A DNA stretch of 64,000 nucleotides from Setaria digitata (Eukaryota > Nematoda > Chromadorea > Rhabditida > Setariidae), in NCBI GenBank assembly GCA_003640385.1, contig RCAB01000014.1, positions 310,001 through 374,000 on the forward strand, given 5' to 3'. Position 1 is the first letter of the stretch, and every line of letters starts with the position of its first letter. Shown here piece by piece: positions 28,223 to 39,717 of this stretch. A program made the translations under genes and the position numbers. The notes below the pieces were generated by a model. The model ran no database searches, was not told the origin of the DNA, and saw nothing but the letters and a program-made list of their open reading frames with translations.

Positions 28223-29550
28223 ATTGAATGTTGCACATCACTACAGATATTATTGAAATTATTGCGCACATCATTCAGCTAATTAGTGTAAGTAGTCTGA
28301 ATAAGAATATACGGCAGTAGACCGGACGACAGAGGGGGAGGGAGGGGGAGATTTAGGCCTGCCTCTTCCCATCCAATTATTACTACTATTGCTCGAATTT
28401 TCGCGCATGAACGATCATTAATGGGTGATGATGAGGAGAAAAGCGAAAAATGGGACCCGAAATAGACTTCTCAAGGATATGTCCTCCTTTCCACCTCGTT
28501 TCCTTACAAAACCTAAAACAACCATTCCTTTTCCACCTGTCCAACAGCTTTTAATTCAAATTTTCGCCTGTTATTTTGGCGCGATGCTCATTAAAGCAGT
28601 GGTTGTTATTGGTTAATTCATATACTAGTATTAACATTTGACCTCTCCAAAATTACATCCTCTTTTTAAAAATGGTATTAAAAAACTATTAATGAAAATT
28701 GAAAAATGCTTACATTCTCAAATTTCATCTTTGAAATAAACTGATCACTTTCAGATCAATCAACATCTGATCTTATTATTATATAGTTGAATCGATGAAG
28801 TGCGTTTATTTTAAGCAACTCAATTAATTGAACAGTTTTAATAAACTCATCACAACCAATCAAATTAAATATGTTTATGTAATGAAATGAATACGATGGC
28901 GAAAAAAATGCCACTATTAATTTTGAAATCAAAACAGAAAAAAGTAAATAGCAAAAATGGCGAAAAGATTTTTTCCTTTTCTTGTGAACAGAATGAGATT
29001 GTTTGGCTTCACAGAAGCAAGCTGGCGTCATCTGAAGGATGCTTATCGTCTCGAAATCTCATAAAAAATACGCAACAAAAATAGTGAGAATTGAAAAAAG
29101 CTCCGGATTGGCTAATATAAACATCATATAACAGTGTTGAAAAGAGAAACATCATCAACATGCTGTGCCAACACCTTCAAGCTATCAACCACCTGAAAAG
29201 AAACTTCGAAGAAAAAAGAAAAGTCAAAACTAGCCTAGATCATAGTGTGCGGAATGATGCCACGTCCTGACCACTTCTTTTTTGAGTCTTGAAATTCAGA
29301 ATTCTGCTTAAATGCACAATAATTTTAGTCCCTTTCTCTTCTCTTTTCAGGTATTCTAATTTTGTGTCAATTCATTTATCTTCACTTCCAAATCATGAAC
29401 TTCATTTCATGAGCCCAAAGTTGTCAATTACCTTTTAAACAGTCATTTTATTTGTTGACTATTTTCACACAAAAGAGATAAAAATTTTTTTCAACACTCC
29501 GAAAATTGTATAAAAATTACAATAAGTTTAATATTTAAATACCACTACTT

Positions 29551-29973
29551 ATGACAATGGCTATCAAAAACGAAAAGTTGCTCAGTAATCAAGTCATGAC
29601 TGCAATAGTTGCTTTTTCAATTTCATATTATCTTAATGTTCGCGCAAAACTGCAAAATATTTTTGTTTACCCAGATAGATGGATTTATTTGTTTGATAAT
29701 ATGCAGCGTGCATTTATCCTTTACAGAACCTACAAATGTAAATTATTTTGCAGGCAGTGGCACATTTTTGTGTGTTCATTTCATTCCACAGAAAAAATCT
29801 TCACCCACATCGAAAACTTTGTTTACCTAAGCATCAAGCAGGGATTACTAAAATGTTTATTCACTGCCACATTGTTCACAAACATGCAAAATCCTTCTGT
29901 TCTAATGTCAAATACTAAGAACATCATCTATCTCATGGTACTTTCGTTTTTATACACTGCAAATATTGCTTAG
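29551..29973 (+). CDS. Isolated 140-codon ORF of unknown nature
   Basis: This is the longest ORF in the 24.8-33.3 kb gap. The protein is Phe/Ile/Tyr/Asn-rich and has no recognisable domain; a hydrophobic start (around VMTAIVAFSISYYL) and a hydrophobic C terminus are visible. Codon use is as AT-biased as flanking noncoding DNA and there are no convincing neighbouring exons. Most likely a chance ORF; listed because its length stands out. Confidence 0.12.
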   Translation: MTMAIKNEKLLSNQVMTAIVAFSISYYLNVRAKLQNIFVYPDRWIYLFDNMQRAFILYRTYKCKLFCRQWHIFVCSFHSTEKIFTHIENFVYLSIKQGLLKCLFTATLFTNMQNPSVLMSNTKNIIYLMVLSFLYTANIA

Positions 29974-32900
29974 CAAATATTAACAACTTTTAAGAATGTC
30001 CCTGAAGAAGTTGTTTCAGCTTCCATTTAAGAATGATTTTGGAAACTGACCTTATTCTCTTTAATGTCATCAGATGTATTTCTTATTTCTATGCGATGCG
30101 GATGATATTTGACCTTTTTTCTTGCTACTAAATGATCCGTTTATAGTCATTAAGCAATATAACTAATTGCTTTGAAGTATTATTATGCTAGGCTTGAATA
30201 GTCATTCAGTGCAATGCAAGACATAATGTTCCAGCGAAATAATGTACATAATGTACTGTACAACTTATAGTACCACTTAAAAGTTTTACATTAATTTCAT
30301 TTCCTAATTAATTATAACTTCTCCTAATCAACAGTGAATAGGATATTCAAAAATCCAAATTATCAGTAATTCATGACAAACATGAGAATAAAAAATTCTG
30401 AGGTATTGGTGCAGTAAAGTAAAAATAATTCATGCTGTGTTGTACTTCTCACTGGTTTTCGGAGAAAATATCACTCCTGAAAATGCCCAGTTGTTTTTCC
30501 CACTAGTCTATGTTATGATTAAAATGTTAATTTGATAAGAAATAAATGACTAGTAGTTCAGTGTATGATCTTTTGATCAATGATTAGAAGTTGTGACAAA
30601 TTATGGAAATCAGCAGGAGTTATTTGCTACTGAACTTTATAATAATGATGGATGATTACATGAGATGCTCAGCAGGAGGTGGCCACGAACTGCTCATCCT
30701 TCCAACCTTCTCAATTCTTTCTTGCTTCATGAATTTCATCCGGTCCAATCCGATCCGATCCGATTACTTACAAGGGCCATTTAGAAGCAACATGAGTCCA
30801 TTTAGGTATCATCACACCAACATCTTGTCCGATTGTTAAAACCAAACAGAGGTCAAAGTTCACAAATAAATAATGGACAAGAAAAAATATTGCAAAATAA
30901 AACAGCGTTAACTGATGCTCTCGAAGACATTCCTTAAGATGAACAATAAAATTATTTATCGATTTACAAAATGATTGAAAATGAAAAAAAAAAAAACTAA
31001 ATAACTACGAACATATGAAACAATCAATAAAAGTGATGGAACAAAATTTTCATACAAAATTAATCAAACATTTTAAGTTTCAAATCAATTAAATTTTACT
31101 ATCATTTTAGACCTTTTGCATCACAAGTATATTTCGTGGAAGGCGCAATATTCTGAATATTGTAGAAAAGGTGCTGGTATACTGTAACCTTCGTATGATA
31201 CGAATTTTCAAAATTTATGAAAATACGACAAAATACAATTAAATATTTTTCCATGGTAACATAATATAAATTGTACAAAATTTTCCATAGATGCAGCTTC
31301 GATTATAGTTTTAAACAATAGCAATTCAATCGTATAATTTGATTGCTTAATTTTACAGAAGAAATTGTTCATGTACCAAACTATAACATCTAGAAAAAAG
31401 TGATGGAACAAAATAAATATATGAATAGTTTAAATTTCTTTTTCTTTTAAGACTTATAAATGTTATCATTTAGCTTTCCAAAAGACTTTGTTATTCTCCA
31501 AATGATAAGAAATTGAAGATAATGCAATGCAATTCCACTTCGCAATAACTGTTTAATGATGCAATGTTTTCAATAAATGGTGAAGAGAAAAAGTAAAAAT
31601 AATCACTTATCTAAAAAGTCACCGTATCTACCAGACGTTCAATTGCTCATTTACTAAAGGAAAAGTAATTACACATATCGTCACCTCCAATTCTTTTTGA
31701 AAAGAATAATTGTTGTCTGCAATATGTAATGTATTAATAATTAGAGAAATTATGAGGACGATACAATCGCCAATACTAAATTTTTCTTCTTTCATTCGTT
31801 TTTTTTTTAAAGATAATCTTCAATCAATTTTACTTCACAACTGATAAACGCGCCTTCCTGATCGAATAATTCATTCTTCCACGACTTCAGGATTTTCTAA
31901 AGCCTATTAGCTGCAGATTGGAGTCATTCGCACTATCTGTTTTAAAGTGAAATTTTCGTTTTTGTTATATTTCTCAACAAAATTCTCAAAATCCCACCTC
32001 AGAGATTCCTTAATTCACATTTTATTTGGCACTAGTGAATTAGTAAAGCGCCTACTTGACATTAACTTTGATATTAGATATAGAACTAAGATATGTGTTA
32101 GCCTCACTTACCGCTCACCATTGCAAAGACCGATATTGTAAAAACAGATACATCCCAATCAAACATTGATAAATTCCAATTAAAAGAGCTTGACAAACTC
32201 GTACGATATACTTTCCGGTAGTCATTCAACAACTACCTTTTGGAAATTGATGACAAAAAAGGATGACTACTGGTCAACACAACTAACAGTGTAACTTCAC
32301 TGCATTACAAAGATACCCTATGAACAATGATCGTTTTAGTTTATTCATATCCATTATATTTACATATCCGTCTATAAAAGATAATTCGCACTGAATGTAA
32401 GTAAACAAGTGCCAGCAATATCTTATACATTTCTTTTTTGTTCACAAAAACTTCCTTCACCTTTTAGATAAAATTGAACTGCTGGCAACATTTGATAATA
32501 CTTTCTTTTTCAATACAATTGATATATGTAATGAAATAAGTGAAAACATTTGATGTGTATGCAAAAAAGCGAATACTGAACAGCGGAGGTAAAATTAAAG
32601 AATGTAGTTTGGGTTGATTCCTGCCATTCCGGTTGAAAAAGAGATAGTGAAAAAAAAAAAAAATAGAAATCAGAAAAGGAATGAATGATACGTAAGACTA
32701 TCACTTTTTCAATACCTCTCATTATCATCCTAAAAGCAAGACTAATACACAAGGAATTATGGTACAAACAACAGTGGAGGTAGAAAAAATGAAGAGGCAT
32801 CCTGATCAAATTTCATTCAAGTAAACACTCAAAAAATTAACTTCTCAAGCTTTCCCATGTAATAGATATAAACAAAGTAATTACAAACTTCTGGAACGAA

Positions 32901-33288
32901 TGAAAACTACCTGCAGCAACTTAGTGGTTAGGAATAGTACAACGATGGCACAACTACCGGTAACAATAATGATACATACTTCGCAGATTTGAGAAATGGA
33001 CCTTCAATTCAGACAACTTTTTCAAGTTTCCAAATCTACAGTTATTTCTTGTTAAATCTTTCTAGTATATACACACACTCTTCAAATGGTAGCATTTCAT
33101 TTAGAATAATACAAAAATTAAAAATTCTACTCGAAAAAAATGAGGTCTGAAGAAAAAAACTGAAAATGTTGCCATTACTTGAAGGGTTTTCAAGAGTACC
33201 GAACACAAATACCGGACCAACAATTCAAATATAACAAAATATGATTTCATTCACACTGCTCCTAATATTATACATTCTTTTTTGTATA

Positions 33289-36004
33289 TCACATACATAT
33301 AAGCGACAGTGCACGACAATGTCTACAAACTGGTATACAGCAAGTGGTACTTGATAAAACGTCGTATGTATACAGCGTTCCTACGATCAGCGCCGAACCA
33401 AGAAACCATCCACTATTACCACAACCGGGACATTTCCATTCCGTATGCATACATGTGATACAGATGGCATGTAAATAGCCAGTCCTAAAATGAAAATTAG
33501 CTTTTCGTAAGCAAACAATAAACATAACTGAACACAATTCAAGAAAATTTAAATAAACCGTAAAAAGAGTTTAATCAATAATGGAAAACATTTAGGATTA
33601 ACTTACACAGAAGATACGAATAATGATTGAGTAAAATGAAAATGATATATATATTTAGGAAATGCAAACTTGCTTGGACTCAAACTTCATGCTTACAGCA
33701 GCTTTGGAATGCTGTACTGGTGCAAGAAAGAAAGTACCATCAATGAGCGGATATCTGTCATAAACAACCAAACTTCGCTCACATAAAACACACGGTACTG
33801 TTCGACAATTATGCGTTCCGAGAGCACGAAGTACTGATAGTCTTGTATCATCACCACCTTGTGGGCAATCATCTTCCATCTAAAATTTTAGCCATTAAAT
33901 TGATTTAAATTGGGAATGGAGGGACAAAACTTACTAGAAATCCAAGAAGACATTCTAATTCTGCAATGAAAAGATAATCCACTCTTTATTACGGCAAATC
34001 TCGAAATTTTCCTCATGACAAATAATCCACTCTTCCCAAAATACCTAACGCATATGATGAAAAATTTATTCGAAAATTTTTTTTTTGCAAAAGCTATAAA
34101 AGCATATAAATAAATAAGTACTGATGAGCTTTAAACTGGATTATAGTTCTCATAGATCGACTGATAAAACAAAAAATCCAAATCAAAATCTCGAACTTTA
34201 ATATGAAAACCGTTCAGACGAGTGCGAGGTAACGCTTCCTTAACATATTGCATATCCTTTCGCCTTTCGAAAATTGAACCCGTTTTTCGTACCTACAAAG
34301 AAAGACTAATAAATCAAATATCTTGAAAAGATTACCATTATACCTTACAACTACCAAACATCAATTTGACATCTTAACCGTTAAAGTCAGTATCACTGAT
34401 AATGATATGTATAAAATTCTTTCACAGAAAATAAAACACGTACACTGAAATATATTTTAGAAAAATTTTTTGGCATTTATGTTTAAAAGAATTGTTAAAA
34501 TTTCAGGAACAATAAGACTATTTAAATTTGTGAGTACAGATCTCGCTTTCTTCCCACAAAATCTGTCATTGATCGGATGATGCGAACGGACTAAAAGTTT
34601 AAAAATTCACCCCTTGGGAAACATTCACAGCAACTGCAATGTCAACAGTTGAAAGCAAGAAAAGTTTGTAACTTCAAAGGACAAGTAAAAATTGATACTG
34701 TATTTCTACACAATTATAGCACCTTTTAAAAATTCTTCAAAAAAAAAAATGCATATATATATATGGTAGCTCCTTTCAGATTCTAAAAATCACTAGCTCT
34801 ATATCATATCTCTTTTTATCAGTTTAACAATTCATTCAAATCCATATCAGTACAGTGTGTACAGTGTAGAATTACTTAGTATAAGTCAATATTTTCTCAC
34901 TTGTTCATCTTCAAAAAAGTTAAATTTTTCGCCATTCTTTTTAGCAAGAGCATTGGTTAAAGCCGAACGCAGTTTTGGATCGTTACTGGTAGATCCTTCT
35001 CGCACTATCACTTTTTCTTCACGTGAGCCAATTCGTTTCCGAAATTCCGTTTCTGGTGTTTCGAAAACCTACAAGACTACTGTTAGATATCTTAAATAAT
35101 ATTTGATACATTATTCATAGCTTGGTTAAGACTAAACTGATTGACCAATGCTTAAAAAAGACTAAACCTGAAGTTAATATTATTTTATGTCCTTTTTGTA
35201 TAACTAAATGCTTCCTTAGAATAACAAAATTATTAGCTTAGTCCCAATTCAAACTTACTGCCGATTTTACAGAAAAATTTGTTGAAGGATACACAAATAG
35301 GAATTGATGGGACATGCAAAAGAAAACAAAGCTTCTCATTCCTACATCTACGAATTATCAGTTTATCAAATGTATATAACGATAATTGTCTAGCTAACCA
35401 TTCTCGAATCATTTTCGATACGAAAGATCATTTCATGCACCCTTTTCTCTATATTTCATTCTTTCCAAATTCTTAACAAAAAATCTGCCTCTTTCCAGTT
35501 GCCTTACAGTTAACCAAATAACAATAATTTTCTATTTCAATTCAAATTTGATGAATCACAGTATGTTTGCATTGTTCATGATATCTATATGTCTAATATG
35601 CTTCTACATCATATGAGTTCAGTCCGACAATCTTCCACCTTTCAACATGATCCTTGTTGAGATATTCCATTCAAGCTCTCCAAACAAAAAAAAAAAAAGA
35701 AAAAAAAGAAAAGAAAAAAGAAATCCACTCCGATTTTGTATTTGAAAAATCTGAAAACATTATAATTATTTGAGGGCAAATTCAAACTACCACATTTTCG
35801 CAGAAAACTTCTAAGCAACCTAAGGGAAGGAACAAACAGATAAACAAATACATAGAAGATATCCATATTCTAATACCTAGGTAAGTTTATTATTACTCTG
35901 TTAGTAGGGAACATACCATCAAATTATAAACGATAGGAAGTTTTTTGTTTATCAACGATAATGTATAACCTTTCTACATGACCACATTCATCAACAATAA
36001 TGTC

Positions 36005-36044
<40 letters not shown>

Positions 36045-37386
36045 TAGGTGTGGTTTGAAGTGAAAAAAAAAAAAAAAAATAAACAACTCAATAACAGTAA
36101 TCACTGCTAGCTGGCTTTAATGTTTCTAAGAAAACTCCAAATTCATTAAAAACTTCGCTAAGGAAAGAGATTGATTCGCCACAAATAAAACATTAATGTA
36201 TCTATAAATGACTGCTAAATTAAATAACAAAAAAACATAATATATCCACTTCCTCTAATTTGTCTTGCCGAAATCTTTCACTTTCTCCCATATATTACAG
36301 TAGTATCAGGACGGAGAAGCAAGAACTGAGACTTTCAAGAGTTTTTTCTTTCCAAGTTCACTAGAACGGAGAAAAAAAAAAAAGATTTGGTAATTACTGC
36401 GTATTTAATTGGACGATTCTGACCGACAAATGTCACTCATAGCAACAAATTTGAAAAATAATTTGTTGATTTATAGGAGGGGCAAAATTAGCAGTCTTCC
36501 TCCTCTGTGAAATTGTCAGTCATCAAATAATCTGCCAAACTGTCAATCAAAAGTTGTTTCTAGGACATAAATTTTTAGAGGATATCAGATGTTCACTTTG
36601 ATTATTCATTATAAAAATAAGCATATAACTAATTATCACTCCTCCTAAAAATAACTCAAAAACTGTTTCCTATGAACAAGAATTTGTCAAAAAAGCTCTT
36701 CGGCTCTCTTTCTTTCATTCGCTGCATTTTTAAATGAAATGAAAGTTTTGTGCAATTTTCATTTCATTTCAATTATCCCAAAATTTCTGATTCACTCTAC
36801 TCGATAATAATGAGAGAACGTTCAATCTGATTTCCCTTCAGACGACTACCAAGATGGAATTTTGGAGATTTCTAAACTACAGAAATGTACAACGATCACG
36901 AAATGATGAACAATTCCACCATCTGGACAAGCATAGACGACAGAATGTTAATGAATGGACCGCAAAATTTCATATTTTGTCGGAAAATTACAAAAAAAGG
37001 TTTCTTAATTTCATTTCCTAATATTTAATCAACCTGGATAAGCTTTAGGTTAACAGAGAAACATATCCAGGCATAAATACAAACAAACCCACCACGGAAT
37101 GAGGGGTGTCCAGTTACTCGGGAATATTTGTTTTCCGCTAAATCAAATACAGATGAAGTGAACAATCGGCATCCGAGGGGAACCGGGATTTCTGACAACT
37201 GTTCCAGGAAATCCCTAGCAATTTATGACTATTCATGATTTTACTGTGAAAAGTCAGTCATGAGTAGATAGTCACAATAAAACCAATCAACCCAGATAAG
37301 CTAATAAAATAAATATGACATGGAAATACTTGTAACTGGTTGTTTTAAAAACGAAAAGAAACTTGCAAGTGTGAAGAACTTACCAT
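33289..37386 (-). CDS. heca: Headcase (HECA)-like protein, short form
   Basis: Coding exons 5' to 3': 37384-37386 (ATG only), 34901-35068, 34197-34292, 33686-33879, 33289-33484, giving 219 codons with all phases closing. The C-terminal half matches Headcase proteins: paired Cys motif CVLCERSLVVYDRYPLIDGT, then YLHAICITCM, WKCPGCG and GTLYTYDVLSSTTCC. Headcase is a cytoplasmic regulator of imaginal-cell differentiation and growth in insects and a cell-cycle regulator in mammals; here only homology supports a role. The N-terminal ~90 residues are charged and not recognised. The protein stops about a dozen residues after the GTLYTYD block, so the last Cys-rich portion of the Headcase domain (CPxC...HFVKP in animals) is missing. 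I looked downstream for a continuing exon and saw none. The 33686 donor (GTTTGA) was chosen because it alone gives the phase needed; a better-looking GTAAGC donor eleven bases away does not. Confidence 0.8.
35069..37383 (-). other. First Headcase intron (2.3 kb)
   Basis: It begins GTAAGT right after the ATG and ends TCTTGTAG. It contains an A/G-rich run near 35685-35720, a (TA)n tract at 36007-36041 and AT-rich sequence. No nested gene is visible. Confidence 0.55.
36007..36041. repeat. (TA)17 microsatellite
   Basis: An uninterrupted alternating TA run of about 35 bases in the first Headcase intron, followed a few bases on by an A17-type homopolymer. Confidence 0.95.
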
Positions 37387-37496
37387 AACAAATATGTTAG
37401 AACTGATCTCGGGTTTCTAAAATCCCGTAAGACGGGAGCTCTGGTATGCTACTAATGAACTCTGCCTCGAATTCTTTTCCCTCTTTTTTTGAAGTT
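37384..37496 (-). other. First exon of the Headcase gene: 5' UTR ending in ATG
   Basis: A 113-nt exon bounded by acceptor CTTTTTTAG preceded by a long pyrimidine tract and by donor GTAAGT. Its last three bases are ATG, in phase with the next exon (GTT TTC GAA). The acceptor could receive a spliced leader or join an upstream noncoding exon. Confidence 0.6.
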
Positions 37497-39717
37497 CTAA
37501 AAAAGAAAAGGAAGAAGGAAGATTTTGCGAAATTAATAGAATTTATAACGATAAGTCTTGTAAACACTGCCCAAAAGGAGGCAATTTTGAATAAATAAAC
37601 AATGAAAATATCATCGAAAGGAGGACGCATAAAAGAGAAAAAGCAATAAGATCTGTAAACGAATCAGAGATCAGTGCAATAACAGCCGAGCTGATCACGG
37701 ATTATTACTGACACAATGATAACATATCTCACGTGAATCAGGCTAATTATCAGAAGAAACTTGTCAGATAAGTCAACTACGGATATCTCCAAGCTACTAC
37801 AACTACCGATTATTCGGCTGACTGATAAGCAAAGAAGCGAGATAAACACACTTAATGACACAAACACAAACATTCACTCTGCCAGAAAATCGGTCATGTG
37901 ATGAAAGTGTCAGTTTCCATTTCCAGACAACATGAAAGTTGGGGACACACATACGGACAGACAGAGACAGACAGACAGACCCACACACGTATATGTAGCT
38001 TTGTTCCAAACAACATGTGGAGGAGAAAAATTTGGCACGAAAAAAAGAGCACTGGTTAGGTGGTGGCAGTGTGCCTCCCAGGCTGCACAAATAGTGCACT
38101 GGGACCGGTGTGTCCTAAACTACCTACCCGACACACTCTCACATTCCCGTGGGTAGGTGGACGGATGCCGGGCGGGTAGATGCAGATGGCTGGGTAAATG
38201 GGTGGGTAGATGGGCTGAGTGCAGAAATATCAAAACATTGGCTTCAGCTTGCATCAGAATTTCGCTGAAAAAACTGAAATAAAACATATACATCACACAG
38301 AGACACATAGACAGACAGACACACAAACACTAACACATGTGATTAGACAGGGTGGCAGGTGGGAGAAAGTAGTAAACAAGACGTTGAGTTTTTCAGGATC
38401 AATAGAAACAAGGTAAGTCAGGAGACGCTACTGTGTTCTGTCTAGTGCTCTCAGTGACTACAGTGGTAGCCTAACTATCCTCTGACAGTGCCCTCTCAAT
38501 AATCGAAAATAGACTTGATTTGAGTCAGACTGAATTCATAATAATTCAGTCACACTACTGGATACGTGAATTTCAGGTCTCAAATTCTCTTGCCGAACAC
38601 TTAACACTTCATTCGCATTCTCAAGTCGTTGTCGACAAGGTGTCGCACGACACATCAAATGACATCTCAATTAACCCCACGAGGTTTATAAAATACTATC
38701 AACGTTCAGAACAACCAATGGAACTGTTGAAACGAATTATAATGCTTTTTCTTAATTAGAATTAGACTCCCTTAGCTATTGTGGACAATACCGTAATCAC
38801 ATTTTCATTAGTCATTCAGGAGCAGAAATTACTGTTATTCTAGGAATTCTAGTTTTTCACAGTTTACATATAATTGGATTCGTATATACACTCCAAATAA
38901 GAATGACCAAAAATTCAGAAAGAGAGAACCAGAAGTCTTTGTATTTAAACCAGTACCAGTTAAATCTGAAATTTCGTGCTTTAATCAGCATTATCCATTA
39001 CTTTCCTCTCGCGCTCTCCTTGTGAAGCAATACACTTGCGAAATAAAAAGAATTTGCTCTAAATTATAGAAAAAATTTATGTACAACATGCTGAGTAAAC
39101 TTGCCGTTAAATAATGAATTTACATATTAACATCATAAATAACGCTGTATATTTCTAACAATGAAAGCTTATAAATATGCAGCACCTGGACTTTAAATAA
39201 CCTAAAGCTACGTCTCCAACGTTTACCCTCTGTTAATTAATACCTCAAAAAAAAAAAAAAAAAAAAGGAAAAAGTTCTCTGCAAGCTTGTTTTCATTGTA
39301 GATTAAACGCCGGACCAATAACAAAACAGAAAATTAGTTCTACAGAAATATCGAGAACACACCTGCGCTCAAATTATAAATAAGTTCCAAATATGTCCTG
39401 CGAGTACAAACGATAATCATTTTAAGATTCAAATCACAAAAAAAGAAAAAATTAGTTGCAAATTAACAGTCAGCCTGCCTTAAAAATGAGTTTATATTTT
39501 GACAAATAAACTAATGATTTCAATGGAAGCAGTGGAACAAGACAAGAAATATGCAATGAAGCTTCTATTTTATGATTGTTTAACACAACAAAAATTACGA
39601 CATGGACCTGTTCTGAGTAAATCATCACGAGACAGCATTTCCACCGCAGTAACAAATAATAAACTGATGATAAGCAAAGTTTGGACTGAGTCCCAAGATT
39701 TAAAAGAATGCAAACAC
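37497..39717. other. Intergenic region between Headcase and SYAP1
   Basis: It contains the probable Headcase promoter or operon spacer and, at about 37930-38400, a GC-richer low-complexity patch (listed separately). ORFs on both strands within that patch follow the repeats. A plus-strand ORF at 39499-39726 just overlaps the SYAP1 stop and has no recognisable domain. Confidence 0.5.
37930..38345. repeat. Low-complexity patch: ACAGACAG/ACACAC runs and a GGGTAGATGG-type minisatellite
   Basis: CAGACAGACAGAC arrays occur at about 37956-37985 and 38306-38330. Between them, at about 38150-38215, degenerate copies of a GGGTAGRTGG unit follow one another (GTGGGTAGGTGG, GCGGGTAGATG, CTGGGTAAATGG, GTGGGTAGATGG). 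The local GC content is well above that of the neighbourhood. Confidence 0.7.

Larger units (their letters stand above)
24303..33288. other. Gene-poor region between lim-7 and the Headcase gene
   Basis: Roughly 9 kb. It holds the presumed upstream region of lim-7, a 162-codon minus-strand ORF (24251-24739) without recognisable features, a GC-richer patch at 25123-25472, a purine-rich run (GGGGGAGGGAGGGGGAG) near 28332-28350, an isolated plus-strand ORF at 29551-29973 and several short inverted or direct repeats. The part next to 33288 presumably contains the Headcase 3' UTR. I could not assemble a multi-exon gene here. Confidence 0.5.

Noticed and set aside
38219..38416. Plus-strand ORF with Thr-Asp-Arg-Gln-Thr repeats
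   Set aside because: The peptide follows from the ACAGACAG repeat and has no domain.
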